Origin: Arsukibacterium sp. MJ3 | GTDB taxonomy: Bacteria > Pseudomonadota > Gammaproteobacteria > Enterobacterales > Alteromonadaceae | DNA length: 64,000 bases | Direction of reading: 5' to 3' | NCBI RefSeq assembly: GCF_000987765.1 | Contig: NZ_LAHP01000005.1 | Span: 155,810-219,809, forward strand | Shown here: positions 42,457-52,873 of the stretch, piece by piece | How the letters are laid out: every line of letters begins with the position of its first letter | Numbering within the stretch: the first letter of the stretch is position 1 | Notes under the pieces: generated by a model | Database searches by the model: none | Told to the model about the DNA's origin: nothing | What the model saw: only the letters and a program-made list of their open reading frames with translations | Made by a program: the position numbers and the translations under genes

Positions 42457-43671
42457 ATGAAGTTACCTATTTATCTGGATTATGCGTCAACCACTCCGGT
42501 TGACCCGCGTGTGGCAGAAAAAATGATGCAATATCTGACCATGGATGGCGACTTTGGTAACCCTGCATCCCGCTCGCATCGTTTTGGCTGGCAGGCTGAA
42601 GAGTCAGTAGAAATTTCCCGAAGCCAAATAGCCGATTTGGTTAATGCCGATCCGCGAGAAATCGTGTTCACCTCTGGTGCTACAGAATCTAACAATCTGG
42701 CGATTAAAGGCGCTGCCCAGTTTTATAAGAAAAAGGGCAAACATTTAATTACCATTAAAACTGAACATAAAGCGGTACTTGATACCATGCGTCAGTTAGA
42801 ACGGGAAGGGTTTGAAGTAAGCTACCTGGACGTTGAAAGTAGTGGTTTGATTGACCTTGCTAAGTTAGAAGCTGCCATGCGGCCCGATACTACAGTGGTT
42901 AGTATTATGTTTGTTAACAACGAAACTGGCGTTATTCAGGATGTTACCGCCATTGGCGAGTTATGCCGCAGCAAAGGTATCGTATTTCATGTTGATGCCG
43001 CACAGGCAACCGGTAAAGTTGATATTGACTTACAACAGATGAAAATCGATTTAATGTCATTTTCCGGGCATAAAACTTACGGGCCTAAAGGCATTGGTGC
43101 CTTATATGTTCGTCGTAAGCCACGCATTCGTTTAGAAGCACAAACGCACGGTGGCGGCCATGAGCGCGGTATGCGTTCAGGTACCCTCGCACCACATCAA
43201 ATTGCTGCTATGGGTGAAGCGTTTCGCTTAGCGAAAGTTGAAATGGCTGCTGAGCGTGAACGGATAACTACTTTACGTGACCGCTTATGGGATGGCATTA
43301 AAGATATCGAACAAGTGTATCTTAATGGCCACGATGCTCCAAGAGTACCGGGTATTACTAATATCAGCTTTAACTTTGTTGAAGGTGAGTCACTGATTAT
43401 GGCGCTGAAAGATATAGCAGTGTCGTCAGGTTCAGCCTGTACTTCTGCCAGCTTAGAACCCTCTTATGTGCTACGTGCTTTAGGGCTCACTGACGAACTG
43501 GCGCATAGCTCAATTCGGTTTAGTATCGGCCGTTTTACCACTGAAGCGCAAATTGACCATACGATTAAAATTGTCCATCAGGCGATTGATAAATTACGTG
43601 AAATGTCACCGCTATGGGACATGTTCAAAGACGGAATTGATTTAAACACTGTGGCATGGGTTGCGCATTAA
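42457..43671 (+). CDS. iscS: Cysteine desulfurase IscS
   Basis: IscS is a PLP enzyme that takes sulfur from cysteine for Fe-S clusters and tRNA thiolation. [14 protein letters not shown] is the start, [11 protein letters not shown] precedes the PLP lysine in [17 protein letters not shown], and the mobile-loop Cys is in [16 protein letters not shown]. It has 404 residues, as in E. coli. iscU follows after 31 bases. Confidence 0.98.
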   Translation: MKLPIYLDYASTTPVDPRVAEKMMQYLTMDGDFGNPASRSHRFGWQAEESVEISRSQIADLVNADPREIVFTSGATESNNLAIKGAAQFYKKKGKHLITIKTEHKAVLDTMRQLEREGFEVSYLDVESSGLIDLAKLEAAMRPDTTVVSIMFVNNETGVIQDVTAIGELCRSKGIVFHVDAAQATGKVDIDLQQMKIDLMSFSGHKTYGPKGIGALYVRRKPRIRLEAQTHGGGHERGMRSGTLAPHQIAAMGEAFRLAKVEMAAERERITTLRDRLWDGIKDIEQVYLNGHDAPRVPGITNISFNFVEGESLIMALKDIAVSSGSACTSASLEPSYVLRALGLTDELAHSSIRFSIGRFTTEAQIDHTIKIVHQAIDKLREMSPLWDMFKDGIDLNTVAWVAH

Positions 43672-43702
43672 GCGTCGCCTGGCACCAACGAGGTAACAGA
43701 TC

Positions 43703-44086
43703 ATGGCATACAGCAATAAAGTAATCGACCATTATGAAAATCCACGTAATGTGGGTTCATTTGCCAAAGATGACCCAAGCGTGGCAACCGGTATGGTTGG
43801 CGCACCAGCCTGTGGTGACGTAATGAAACTACAAATTAAAGTGAATGCACAAGGCATTATTGAAGATGCAAAGTTTAAAACTTATGGTTGCGGCAGTGCT
43901 ATAGCATCAAGTTCGTTGGTAACAGAATGGGTTAAAGGTAAAACCCTGGACGAAGCTCAACAAATTAAAAATACCGATATCGCACATGAGCTTGCGTTAC
44001 CACCAGTGAAAATTCACTGTTCTATTTTGGCGGAAGATGCCATCAAAGCGGCCGTCGCCGATTATAAGCAAAAACGCGGAGGCTAG
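43703..44086 (+). CDS. iscU: Fe-S cluster scaffold IscU
   Basis: IscU is the scaffold on which clusters are assembled. The three cluster cysteines are in GAPACGDVMK, YGCGSAIASSS and VKIHCSILAEDA, and LPPVK is the HscA-binding motif. It has 127 residues, the standard length. Confidence 0.98.
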   Translation: MAYSNKVIDHYENPRNVGSFAKDDPSVATGMVGAPACGDVMKLQIKVNAQGIIEDAKFKTYGCGSAIASSSLVTEWVKGKTLDEAQQIKNTDIAHELALPPVKIHCSILAEDAIKAAVADYKQKRGG

Positions 44087-44092
44087 AGCGGT

Positions 44093-44416
44093 ATGGCCAT
44101 ATCGATGACCACAGCAGCAGCTGAAAGGGTAAGTAACTTTCTGCACAATCGCGGCAAAGGCCTGGGCTTAAGGGTGGGAGTTAAAACTACCGGTTGTTCT
44201 GGTTTAGCTTATGTGCTGGAATTTGTCGACGAGTTGCACGATGATGATCAGGTTTTTGAAAATCATGGTCTGAAATTAATTGTTGACGGCAAAAGCTTAG
44301 TGTATATCGATGGCACTCAGCTGGATTTTGTTAAAGAGGGCCTGAATGAAGGTTTTCAATTTAACAATCCTAACGTTAACGGCGAATGTGGTTGCGGCGA
44401 AAGCTTTACCGTTTAA
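44093..44416 (+). CDS. iscA: Fe-S assembly A-type protein IscA
   Basis: IscA is an A-type carrier for iron or clusters. The conserved cysteines are in [17 protein letters not shown] and the C-terminal CGCGESF. It has 107 residues. It lies 6 bases after iscU. Confidence 0.97.
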   Translation: MAISMTTAAAERVSNFLHNRGKGLGLRVGVKTTGCSGLAYVLEFVDELHDDDQVFENHGLKLIVDGKSLVYIDGTQLDFVKEGLNEGFQFNNPNVNGECGCGESFTV

Positions 44417-44446
44417 TTATGTAGACTGTTGTAAGGTCGGGACCGG

Positions 44447-44971
44447 ATGAATTATTTTCAGTTGTTTGATTTGCCAGCCACTTTCGAGTTGGATTTAACT
44501 GAATTAGGTTCACGTTACCTGGCGTTACAGCGCCAATTTCACCCTGACAATTTTGCGGCTGCCTCCAATCGCGACCGCTTAATGTCAGTGCAGCAAACCG
44601 CTAACATTAACGATGCCTACCATAGCCTGAAACAACCTTTGCTCCGCGCTGAACATTTACTGGCGTTACGTGGCTTAAAAATAAGTCACGAACAGCGCAG
44701 CTTTACCGATCCGGTGTTTTTAATGCAGCAGATGGAGTTGCGGGAACAGTTGGAAGACATTAGCAGCAGTAATGATCCCGATGCAGCAATCATGGCAGTA
44801 GAGCAACAATTGCAACAGCATCGAAAAGGCTTGTTACGCCAATTGGCCGCGGCCATTGCCGCTAACATGCCAGACCAAAATCAGCAAGCGGCGGAGTTGG
44901 TGCGTAAACTCAAATTTTTCTTTAAACTACAGCACGAGCTGGAGTTAATTGAACAGAAAATACAAGACTAA
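44447..44971 (+). CDS. hscB: Co-chaperone HscB
   Basis: HscB is the J-protein that delivers IscU to HscA. The J-domain runs over the first ~75 residues, with FHPDNF carrying the HPD tripeptide. A C-terminal three-helix domain binds IscU. It has 174 residues (E. coli 171). hscA begins 8 bases later. Confidence 0.95.
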   Translation: MNYFQLFDLPATFELDLTELGSRYLALQRQFHPDNFAAASNRDRLMSVQQTANINDAYHSLKQPLLRAEHLLALRGLKISHEQRSFTDPVFLMQQMELREQLEDISSSNDPDAAIMAVEQQLQQHRKGLLRQLAAAIAANMPDQNQQAAELVRKLKFFFKLQHELELIEQKIQD

Positions 44972-44979
44972 ATTAAGCT

Positions 44980-46836
44980 ATGGCGTTATTACAGATTGCA
45001 GAGCCCGGCCAAAGCGCCGCCCCCCATAAACACAAACTGGCTGCCGGTATTGACTTAGGTACCACTAACTCTTTGGTTGCGGCGGTGCGCAGCGGCCAAG
45101 CCAGTACCCTAAAAAATACTGCTGGTATCGATATGATCCCATCTGTGGTGCGTTACGGCCCTGACAAAACTCAGGTTGGCCATGAAGCAGTTGCAGCAGC
45201 GGTAGCGGATGCCAGTAATACAATTTTCTCCATTAAACGTCTTATGGGCAAAGGGTATACCGAAACATTGCCGCTGGCTGAATTGTTGTCCTATCAGCTA
45301 GTCGATCAGGACGGTATGGCCGCGGTAGCTACCCGCGAAGGAGTAAAAAACCCGGTTGAAATTTCTGCCGAAATTCTGGCTACACTGGCTGATACCGCGA
45401 GCCAGGTGCTAGGTGGTGAGCTCAATGGTGTCGTCATTACCGTACCAGCCTATTTTGATGATGCGCAGCGCCAGGCAACCAAAGATGCGGCAAAACTGGC
45501 CGGTTTGAATGTACTTCGCCTACTAAATGAACCTACCGCTGCCGCATTAGCTTATGGCCTAGATTCTGGCCAGGAAGGCGTTATTGCCGTTTACGATTTA
45601 GGCGGTGGTACCTTTGATATCTCTATTTTACGTTTAAAACGAGGCGTGTTTGAAGTATTAGCAACCGGCGGTGATTCTGCGCTGGGTGGCGACGATTTTG
45701 ATCAAGCTATTGTTGGCTGGCTGCAACAAAAAAGTGGCCAGCAGCAACTTAGCCATAGCGCAAGACGCCAATACTTAACGGTAGCTCGCCAGTTAAAAGA
45801 GCAATTAAGCGCTGATACCACTGCCTCGTATGACTTTAGCGCGGATCAGCAGCAATTTTCCGGTAGCTTAAGCCGCGCTGAGTTTGAACAACTGTGTCAT
45901 GCCTTAGTGAAAAAAACACTGCGCAGCTGTCGTCAGGCGCTACGTGATGCCGCTATTACCCCAGACGACGTTGCCAGCGTGGTAATGGTAGGTGGTTCTA
46001 CCCGTGTACCCTTGGTTCGTGAACAGGTTGCCCAGTTTTTTGTTACTGATCCGCTAACCTCTATTGACCCGGATAAAGTGGTGGCCATTGGCGCAGCCAT
46101 TCAGGCGAATGTTTTGGTGGGAAATAAAGCTGAGCACGAAACACTGTTGCTGGACGTAATTCCGTTGTCACTTGGCTTGGAAACGATGGGGGGGCTGACT
46201 GAAAAAATTATTCCCCGCAACACGGTAATCCCGGTGGCTCGGGCGCAGGAATTTACCACCTTTAAAGATGGCCAGACGGCAATGGCTATTCATGTGCTAC
46301 AAGGCGAGCGAGAACTGGTTGAAGATTGTCGTTCGCTGGCGCGCTTCGAATTGCGCGGTATTCCCCCCATGCCAGCTGGCGGTGCACATATCCGGGTAAC
46401 ATTTCAGGTTGATGCCGACGGTTTGCTAAGTGTAAGTGCTGAAGAAAAATCTTCCGGTGTGGCTGCTGGTATTCAGGTTAAACCGTCTTATGGTTTAACG
46501 GATGATCAAGTTGCCAATATGATTAGCGGCTCAATGCAACATGCCCGCCAGGATATGCAGCGGCGCTTGCTGCGTGAGCAACAAGTAGAGGCTGACAGAG
46601 TACTTGAAGCGGTAGGTACTGCACTGAATACTGATGCTAACTTGCTGAGTGAAGATGAACTTACACAGATTAAGCGGGCATTGGCAAGCTTAGCGCAAGT
46701 AAGGCAGCAAGAAGATACTGCGGCCATTAAGACCGCTATCGAACATACTAATATTTTAACTGATGACTTTGCTGCCCTGCGTATGGATAAATCTATCCGG
46801 CTGGCGTTGCAGGGTCATAAAGTCGACGAGGTTTAA
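44980..46836 (+). CDS. hscA: Fe-S cluster chaperone HscA
   Basis: HscA is the Hsp70 that releases clusters from Isc[15 protein letters not shown] is the first ATPase motif; [46 protein letters not shown] and [13 protein letters not shown] follow. The substrate domain begins around residue 390, after [18 protein letters not shown]. It has 618 residues (E. coli 616). fdx starts 2 bases after its stop. Confidence 0.97.
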   Translation: MALLQIAEPGQSAAPHKHKLAAGIDLGTTNSLVAAVRSGQASTLKNTAGIDMIPSVVRYGPDKTQVGHEAVAAAVADASNTIFSIKRLMGKGYTETLPLAELLSYQLVDQDGMAAVATREGVKNPVEISAEILATLADTASQVLGGELNGVVITVPAYFDDAQRQATKDAAKLAGLNVLRLLNEPTAAALAYGLDSGQEGVIAVYDLGGGTFDISILRLKRGVFEVLATGGDSALGGDDFDQAIVGWLQQKSGQQQLSHSARRQYLTVARQLKEQLSADTTASYDFSADQQQFSGSLSRAEFEQLCHALVKKTLRSCRQALRDAAITPDDVASVVMVGGSTRVPLVREQVAQFFVTDPLTSIDPDKVVAIGAAIQANVLVGNKAEHETLLLDVIPLSLGLETMGGLTEKIIPRNTVIPVARAQEFTTFKDGQTAMAIHVLQGERELVEDCRSLARFELRGIPPMPAGGAHIRVTFQVDADGLLSVSAEEKSSGVAAGIQVKPSYGLTDDQVANMISGSMQHARQDMQRRLLREQQVEADRVLEAVGTALNTDANLLSEDELTQIKRALASLAQVRQQEDTAAIKTAIEHTNILTDDFAALRMDKSIRLALQGHKVDEV

Positions 46837-46838
46837 CC

Positions 46839-47177
46839 ATGCCAAAGATAGTGTTTTTACCCCATGCTGAACTATGCCCGCAAGGGGCGGCGCTAGAGGC
46901 TAACGTTGGTGATACTGTGCTGGACGTAGCGCTGAAGCACGGTATTTCTATTGAGCACGCCTGTGAAAAATCCTGTGCCTGCACAACCTGTCATGTCATT
47001 GTGCGGGAAGGGTTTTACTCATTGAACGAAAGCGACGAGTTAGAAGACGACATGTTAGATAAAGCCTGGGGGCTGGAACCAGAATCGCGGTTAGGTTGTC
47101 AGGCTAGAATTGCTGACGAAGATCTGGTGGTCGAGATCCCAAAATATACCGTCAATATGGTCAGTGAAGGCCATTGA
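46839..47177 (+). CDS. fdx: [2Fe-2S] ferredoxin of the isc system
   Basis: Fdx supplies electrons for cluster assembly. The ligands are in CEKSCACTTCHVIV plus the distal LGCQARI, as in adrenodoxin-type ferredoxins. It has 112 residues (E. coli 111). It ends the isc operon here; iscX, which often follows, is absent from the 86-base gap to ndk. Confidence 0.97.
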   Translation: MPKIVFLPHAELCPQGAALEANVGDTVLDVALKHGISIEHACEKSCACTTCHVIVREGFYSLNESDELEDDMLDKAWGLEPESRLGCQARIADEDLVVEIPKYTVNMVSEGH

Positions 47178-47214
47178 AATAAATGTCGATATAGGTTTTT
47201 TTCGGCAATTAGCG

Positions 47215-47220
47215 TATAAT
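47215..47220 (+). promoter_or_regulatory. Candidate -10 of the ndk promoter
   Basis: A consensus TATAAT stands 44 bases before the ndk ATG. The -35 region (about 47192-47198) is only a T-rich stretch without a consensus match, so only the -10 is supported. Confidence 0.45.
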
Positions 47221-47263
47221 TTGCCGCCTTAAAATTTTAACGCTTTAATTACAGGAGCCTGAC

Positions 47264-47695
47264 ATGGCCTTAGAACGTACTTTCTCAATCCTTAAACCTG
47301 ATGCAGTTGCTAAAAATCTGATTGGTGCTATTTATCACCGTTTCGAATCTGCCGGCCTGCGTATCGTTGCCTCTAAAATGCTACACTTAAGCCAGGAACA
47401 AGCTGAAGGTTTTTATGGCGAACACAAAGAGCGTCCGTTCTTTAAAGCGTTAGTCAGCTTTATGACATCAGGCCCGGTAATGGTTCAGGTGTTAGAAGGC
47501 GAAGACGCCGTGCGTAAAAACCGCGAAATTATGGGTGCCACAAACCCTAAAGATGCGTTAGCAGGCACTTTACGTGCTGATTATGCTGACAGCATTGATG
47601 AAAATGCAGTACACGGCTCTGATGCTGCTGTTTCAGCTGCCCGTGAAATTGCTTACTTTTTTACTGCCGCTGAGCTGTGTAACCGCACGCGTTAA
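47264..47695 (+). CDS. ndk: Nucleoside diphosphate kinase
   Basis: Ndk transfers the terminal phosphate from ATP to other nucleoside diphosphates. [34 protein letters not shown] and the active-site His117 in NAVHGSDA are present. It has 143 residues, the usual length. AGGAG precedes the ATG, and a strong terminator follows. Confidence 0.98.
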   Translation: MALERTFSILKPDAVAKNLIGAIYHRFESAGLRIVASKMLHLSQEQAEGFYGEHKERPFFKALVSFMTSGPVMVQVLEGEDAVRKNREIMGATNPKDALAGTLRADYADSIDENAVHGSDAAVSAAREIAYFFTAAELCNRTR

Positions 47696-47728
47696 TTGTC
47701 AGTACAACAGTTAATTGCGTTAGCTGAA

Positions 47729-47758
47729 GACAAAGGGGGCGTTAGCCCCCTTTTTGTC
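47729..47758 (+). terminator. Intrinsic terminator after ndk
   Basis: GACAAAGGGGGC (47729-47740) pairs with GCCCCCTTTTTGTC (47745-47758) around a GTTA loop, with the T-run inside the right arm. It lies 33 bases after the ndk stop. Confidence 0.9.
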
Positions 47759-47825
47759 TGAGGCAGCAGCAGTATGCCACATTAAAAGTAGGTTATTGAT
47801 AGGTGTTATAAGGAGTGGTCTGGGT

Positions 47826-48953
47826 ATGAATAAGCCGGTAAATCAGGTAAATATGTTAGATTTAAACCGCGCTCAAATGCAGCAGTTTTTTGTCTCGTTG
47901 GGTGAAAAACCGTTTCGGGCAGATCAAGTAATGAAATGGATTTATCATTACTGCATTGACGACTTCGACAAAATGACCAATATCAATAAACCACTGCGTG
48001 ATAAGTTAAAAACGCTGGCGGTTATTGTGGCCCCTGTGGTGGTAACGCGACAGGACAGTGTCGATGGCACGATAAAATTTGTTATGGGTTTGGCCGGAGG
48101 GCAAGAAGTTGAAACGGTCTGGATCCCGGAAAAAGACCGGCGAACGCTTTGCGTGTCGTCTCAGGTAGGTTGTGCACTAGATTGCACTTTTTGTTCTACC
48201 GCTCAGCAGGGTTTTAATCGTAACCTGAGTGTGTCAGAAATCATCGGCCAGGTGTGGCGGGTGGCGCAAATTATTGGCAGCTATGGTGATACCGGCGAAA
48301 AACCGGTGACTAACGTGGTTATGATGGGCATGGGCGAGCCACTGCTTAACCTGAATAATGTGGTGCCAGCCATGGAGCTAATGTTAGATGATTATGGCTT
48401 TGGCTTATCGAAACGCCGGGTTACCTTAAGTACCTCAGGTGTGGTACCGGCTCTTGATTTATTACGTGAACGTATTGATGTTGCCTTAGCTATTTCCTTG
48501 CACGCCCCTAACAATGCCTTACGAGACGAATTAGTACCGGTAAACAAAAAATATCCGATGGAGCAGTTTTTAGCGGCATCGCGTCGTTATGTTGAGAACT
48601 CTAAGGCTAATGACAAGGTCACAGTAGAGTATGTTATGCTCGATGGCGTTAATGACAGTATGGAACAGGCTCACGAATTGGCGCAAGCATTGCAAGATAC
48701 ACCGGCAAAGATTAATCTGATACCCTTTAATCCGTACCCGGGTTCACCTTATAAGCGTTCAAGTAATTCGCGTATTGACCGATTTAGCAAGGTGTTACAA
48801 CAGCATGGTTTTATTGTTATGGTACGCAAGACCCGGGGCGATGATATCGACGCCGCTTGTGGCCAACTAGTTGGTGATGTGATAGATCGAACTAAAAGAC
48901 TGATAAAAAAGCAGCAAAAAGGCCAGCCAATTCTGGTTAAAACGCTGCTGTAA
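47826..48953 (+). CDS. rlmN: Dual-specificity 23S rRNA/tRNA adenine C2-methyltransferase RlmN
   Basis: RlmN is a radical-SAM enzyme that methylates C2 of A2503 in 23S rRNA and A37 in some tRNAs. The 4Fe-4S ligands are in [16 protein letters not shown] (CxxxCxxC). [21 protein letters not shown] and [21 protein letters not shown] are family blocks, and the C-terminal [13 protein letters not shown] holds the methyl-carrier Cys. ATG 47826 gives 375 residues; an earlier in-frame start would run into the ndk terminator. Confidence 0.97.
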   Translation: MNKPVNQVNMLDLNRAQMQQFFVSLGEKPFRADQVMKWIYHYCIDDFDKMTNINKPLRDKLKTLAVIVAPVVVTRQDSVDGTIKFVMGLAGGQEVETVWIPEKDRRTLCVSSQVGCALDCTFCSTAQQGFNRNLSVSEIIGQVWRVAQIIGSYGDTGEKPVTNVVMMGMGEPLLNLNNVVPAMELMLDDYGFGLSKRRVTLSTSGVVPALDLLRERIDVALAISLHAPNNALRDELVPVNKKYPMEQFLAASRRYVENSKANDKVTVEYVMLDGVNDSMEQAHELAQALQDTPAKINLIPFNPYPGSPYKRSSNSRIDRFSKVLQQHGFIVMVRKTRGDDIDAACGQLVGDVIDRTKRLIKKQQKGQPILVKTLL

Positions 48954-48968
48954 CCCAAGGGATGACCA

Positions 48969-50816
48969 GTGGTAATGCAGAAAATTTTGGTGGGGCTAAC
49001 GCTGTGTGCCGTGGTAACCCTCACAGCTTGCGTGTCAGAAAGCAGCTACGTCGGATCTGACCGTAAGGTTGGTCAGCGTAATCTTGACAATAGTGAAGCC
49101 GCTCGTACCCGAATTTCTCTGGGCTTAAATTATTTACGCCGCGGTGATACCACCCAGGCTAAATTTAATTTAGAGCGAGCCAGGGCATTCGCCCCCGATA
49201 TGCCAGAGGTATACAATGCTCTGGCATTTTACTTTCAAGCTGTGGGTGAACATGCTCAGGTTGAGGAAGCCTATAAGCAAGCTTTATCAAAAGATAGCAA
49301 AAACGCCGATGCTTACAATAATTATGGCGCCTTTTTATGCCAGGTAGGTAAGTACGACGAAGCCGAAACGTTATTATTAAAAGCGATATCCTTACCCGGT
49401 TATATCCGGGTAGCCGAAAGCTACGAGAATTTGGCGTTGTGCGAATTAGACCAACAAGGCTTTACTTCAGCCAAAACTTTCCTCGAATCATCAGTGTCTC
49501 ATAATGGTACCCGAATTAGCTCGCTGATCAATCTTGCTGCAGTAAGCTATGCCATGGGCGATAATGTTGCTGCCAAAACGGCATTGCAACGTATTCAACG
49601 CTTAGGCCGTGTATCTGCCCGTAGTACTTTGCTTAACTATCTGGTCGCTGAGAAACAGGGTGATATGAGCACCATGAAACACGCAGAACAGTTGTTGTTA
49701 TCGTTATATATTGATACTCCGGAAGCCCGCTTAATACTGCAACAACGACTGCTGGAAAGTGAATTTGAGCAATTACGTGAGCAATATAAATTAAGTCTCA
49801 TGGCCAATATTGTTGTGCCAACTGATTCGTCGACAGTTATTGCGCCAACAGCACCAACAGATAATCCCAGATTACGAGTGGTACGGCGTAAATCAACTGA
49901 AGCAGCCAGTAATGTTGGTTCAGCAATGACTAGCGCTACCACTAAAACAGCGGCCGCTAAAAAAGCCACAACAACCGCCAACTCTGTTAGCCGTCAAGCT
50001 ATCGCTGGTTCCTTAGCATTAAGCGTGCCGCCTGCGTTTGAAAGTTCACCTGAGGCTGGTGCTGAGAATGCTGCAGCGGCGCAAGAATTGGCTGCGCTGC
50101 AGCAGGCAGAGCAAGAAGCCGACCGTGTAGCGGCTTTGGCATTAGCGGCTGAACAACATGCTGTTAAACAGGCCGAAATTCGTCTGGAAGCAGTACGGTT
50201 GGCAGCTGAACGCGTGGTGGCTGTTCAACGTGAGGCAAAGCAACAGGCTGACAAACTTGCTGCTGAACAGGCTGCTGCAGCCAGCCAATTAGTGCTGGTT
50301 GCCACCCCTTTGGAAACCTTGCCAGCCGAAACAGTATTAACCGAGCTACCGTCAACCAGTGATACTGTTGTTGCTGAGCAAGCGGTTCCGGCTGCTGTTG
50401 CCGAAATATCAACGCCAGAACCAGCAGCTTTGCCCGCTTTTCATGTGGTACAGGAAGGAGAGTCGCTCTATGCCATCTCGGTACAGCATAATATCCGGCT
50501 AGCCCGCCTTATGCAGTGGAACCAGCTTACTCCGGAATCGGTGATTAAAACTGATCAACGGATTTGGTTGGGTGAGGTTAGTGAGAGTCTGTTACAACAA
50601 GCGCAGCCCGCCGTGCGACTGGTAAAAAGCAGCGCAGCCGTATTGTCAACAGAACCTTATCATCAGGTTACCGCTGGTGAGACCATGTTTGGTATTTCTT
50701 TTCAGTACAATATTCGGCTGGAGCGTTTTATGGCTTGGAATAGTTTAACTGAACAAAGCAAGCTGCGGGTTGGCCAGCAGGTATTAATTGTTGACCCGGC
50801 AAGTGTTCAACCATGA
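48969..50816 (+). CDS. pilW: PilW/PilF-type pilotin with TPR repeats fused to two LysM domains
   Basis: The N-terminal part is the type IV pilus pilotin: a lipoprotein signal with lipobox LTAC, then TPR repeats (about residues 45-250; NYLRRGDTTQAKFNLERA, YNALAFYFQAVGEHAQVEEAYKQAL, NNYGAFLCQVGKYDEAETLL). An Ala/Gln/Glu-rich coiled coil (about 360-440) follows. Two LysM domains lie near 491-535 (FHVVQEGESLYAISVQHNIRL) and 562-608 (YHQVTAGETMFGISFQYNIRL). Typical PilW/PilF is about 250 residues, so the 615-residue length is the oddity. The AAGGG site spaces best with GTG 48969; ATG 48975 is the alternative. It overlaps rodZ by 4 bases. Confidence 0.88.
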   Translation: MVMQKILVGLTLCAVVTLTACVSESSYVGSDRKVGQRNLDNSEAARTRISLGLNYLRRGDTTQAKFNLERARAFAPDMPEVYNALAFYFQAVGEHAQVEEAYKQALSKDSKNADAYNNYGAFLCQVGKYDEAETLLLKAISLPGYIRVAESYENLALCELDQQGFTSAKTFLESSVSHNGTRISSLINLAAVSYAMGDNVAAKTALQRIQRLGRVSARSTLLNYLVAEKQGDMSTMKHAEQLLLSLYIDTPEARLILQQRLLESEFEQLREQYKLSLMANIVVPTDSSTVIAPTAPTDNPRLRVVRRKSTEAASNVGSAMTSATTKTAAAKKATTTANSVSRQAIAGSLALSVPPAFESSPEAGAENAAAAQELAALQQAEQEADRVAALALAAEQHAVKQAEIRLEAVRLAAERVVAVQREAKQQADKLAAEQAAAASQLVLVATPLETLPAETVLTELPSTSDTVVAEQAVPAAVAEISTPEPAALPAFHVVQEGESLYAISVQHNIRLARLMQWNQLTPESVIKTDQRIWLGEVSESLLQQAQPAVRLVKSSAAVLSTEPYHQVTAGETMFGISFQYNIRLERFMAWNSLTEQSKLRVGQQVLIVDPASVQP

Positions 50817-51682
50817 CCCATAGCGAAGATATTCCAACAAGTGCAACAACCGCAGGCCAGCTATTACGTCAAGCCAGAGAGCAGCGCAAACTCAGTGTGG
50901 CTGAAGTAGCATTACAATTAAATTTAAAGGTCACGCTGATTGCTCAGATTGAAGCTGATCAGCTGGACAGTAACATGTTAATAACCTTTGTTCGCGGTTA
51001 TTTGCGAGCGTATGCCAGATTGGTTAAACTGCCTGAGCAGCAAGTATTACAAGCGTTCGAGCAACAGACAGGTAGCCCTTCCGAGCCGGCAAAACCGATG
51101 CGTACTTTTTCTAATCGTACTGCGCGGCAAGTGACTGAAAATCGTTTTATGTGGTTAACCTATGCTATTGGTTTAATTTTAGTGCTGATGCTGGTGCTAT
51201 GGTGGTGGCAAACGGCAAGCCCTATTATAGAAAACCAGCCAGTAATACCAGCAGCAACGCTACCGGCGGTGGCGGATGAGCAAAGTGAAGCAGGCAATAG
51301 TGCCGGGTCAGTTAATACCGCGGTTGAACCTGAGTCTGAAGTCGAACCTGAACCTGCAGCCACAACCGCTATTAGCCTGCCTGATTTTATTGCCGAGCAA
51401 GCATTAGCAGAGTTAGTGAAAGCAAACGAGCCGCAGCCTGATGAAATAACGATGGTGTTTCAAGACAATTGCTGGATTGATGTGCTAGACGCTGATGGTA
51501 ATCGTATTGCTTATGGTACCAAGGATGCAGGTTACAAGATGAGTGTCAGTGGTAAGGCACCCTTTATTGTAACGTTAGGTAATCCTAGTGTGGTGGTAGT
51601 TACGTTAAACAATAAACCTTTTGATATGTCATCACTGCCGGCAGGGCGGGTGGCAAAATTTACTTTGGCGGAACCCGATTAA
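50813..51682 (+). CDS. rodZ: RodZ-like cytoskeleton-associated membrane protein
   Basis: RodZ links MreB to the cell-wall elongation machinery. A helix-turn-helix domain (residues ~14-85; [34 protein letters not shown]) is followed by a transmembrane helix at about 113-133, a Pro/Glu-rich periplasmic linker and a C-terminal beta domain with [18 protein letters not shown] and the RodZ DUF4115 pattern. It has 289 residues (E. coli 337). It overlaps pilW by ATGA and precedes ispG by 2 bases. Confidence 0.92.
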   Translation: MTHSEDIPTSATTAGQLLRQAREQRKLSVAEVALQLNLKVTLIAQIEADQLDSNMLITFVRGYLRAYARLVKLPEQQVLQAFEQQTGSPSEPAKPMRTFSNRTARQVTENRFMWLTYAIGLILVLMLVLWWWQTASPIIENQPVIPAATLPAVADEQSEAGNSAGSVNTAVEPESEVEPEPAATTAISLPDFIAEQALAELVKANEPQPDEITMVFQDNCWIDVLDADGNRIAYGTKDAGYKMSVSGKAPFIVTLGNPSVVVVTLNNKPFDMSSLPAGRVAKFTLAEPD

Positions 51683-51684
51683 TC

Positions 51685-52797
51685 ATGTTTGCTGACAATC
51701 CTATTACCCGACGCTTGAGCACGCAAATTCACGTAGGAAGTGTCGCCATCGGTGGTGATGCTCCAATTGCAGTGCAGTCAATGACAAACACCCGTACTAC
51801 CGATGTGGCGGCAACACTGGCGCAAATTCAAGCTATTGCCGCTGCTGGTGCCGATGTCGTTCGAGTGTCAGTACCGACGATGGAGGCTGCAGAAGCGTTT
51901 AAGCTGATTAAATTGCAGTCGCCTATTCCGTTGGTAGCCGATATTCATTTTGATTATCGGATTGCCTTAAAAGTGGCCGAATATGGTGCCGATTGTTTAC
52001 GGATTAATCCGGGTAACATTGGCAATGAAGAACGGATCCGCGCGGTAGTCGATTGCGCCAGAGATCATAATATTCCGATCCGCATTGGCGTTAATGGTGG
52101 CTCACTGGAAGCTGATATTCAGAAAAAATATACCGAGCCAACTCCTGAGGCGTTGGTTGAATCAGCCATGCGCCATGTGGATATTCTTGATCGGTTGAAT
52201 TTCGATCAATTTAAAGTGAGTGTAAAAGCCTCCGATGTATTTTTAGCCGTAGGCGCTTATCGCTTACTGGCGAAGCAAATTAAACAGCCACTGCATTTGG
52301 GCATTACCGAAGCAGGTGGTGCCCGTGCCGGTGCGGTTAAATCAGCCATAGGATTGGGTATGCTGCTGGCCGAGGGCATTGGTGACACTATCCGTATTTC
52401 ACTGGCAGCTGATCCGGTAGAAGAAGTAAAAGTAGCGTTTGATATTCTTAAATCGCTGCGCATTCGCCAACGTGGTATTAATTTTATTGCTTGTCCAAGC
52501 TGTTCGCGTCAGGAATTTGATGTAATCAAAACCATGAACGAGCTAGAGCAGCGGCTGGAAGATATTATTGAACCGTTAACCGTGTCAGTTATTGGTTGCG
52601 TGGTAAACGGTCCGGGCGAAGCCCTTATTTCAGACTTAGGTGTCGCTGGTGCTAACCGTAAAAGCGGTTTTTATCTTAATGGTCAGCGTCAGAAACTGCG
52701 GCTGGACAATAACAATATTGCCGAACAGTTAGAGCAGCAGGTGCGCCAGTATTTAGTGGCCCGGGAACAGCTAATTGGTATTAAACAACTGGATTAA
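51685..52797 (+). CDS. ispG: 4-hydroxy-3-methylbut-2-enyl diphosphate synthase (flavodoxin)
   Basis: IspG makes HMBPP in the MEP isoprenoid pathway. The 4Fe-4S ligands are in [11 protein letters not shown] and [35 protein letters not shown] and LRINPGNIG are conserved TIM-barrel blocks. It has 370 residues (E. coli 372). Confidence 0.97.
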   Translation: MFADNPITRRLSTQIHVGSVAIGGDAPIAVQSMTNTRTTDVAATLAQIQAIAAAGADVVRVSVPTMEAAEAFKLIKLQSPIPLVADIHFDYRIALKVAEYGADCLRINPGNIGNEERIRAVVDCARDHNIPIRIGVNGGSLEADIQKKYTEPTPEALVESAMRHVDILDRLNFDQFKVSVKASDVFLAVGAYRLLAKQIKQPLHLGITEAGGARAGAVKSAIGLGMLLAEGIGDTIRISLAADPVEEVKVAFDILKSLRIRQRGINFIACPSCSRQEFDVIKTMNELEQRLEDIIEPLTVSVIGCVVNGPGEALISDLGVAGANRKSGFYLNGQRQKLRLDNNNIAEQLEQQVRQYLVAREQLIGIKQLD

Positions 52798-52809
52798 TGC
52801 TAAGGCGAT

Positions 52810-52838
52810 TTGGAGTTTTCGCTGACACCGCTTATAAT
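52810..52838 (+). promoter_or_regulatory. Promoter for hisS
   Basis: TTGGAG (52810-52815) and TATAAT (52833-52838) are spaced by 17 bp, 36 bases before the hisS start, in the 76-base gap after ispG. Confidence 0.65.
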
Positions 52839-52873
52839 CGCCCGGTTTTTAGCTTCGCAATGAGAATAAGATT

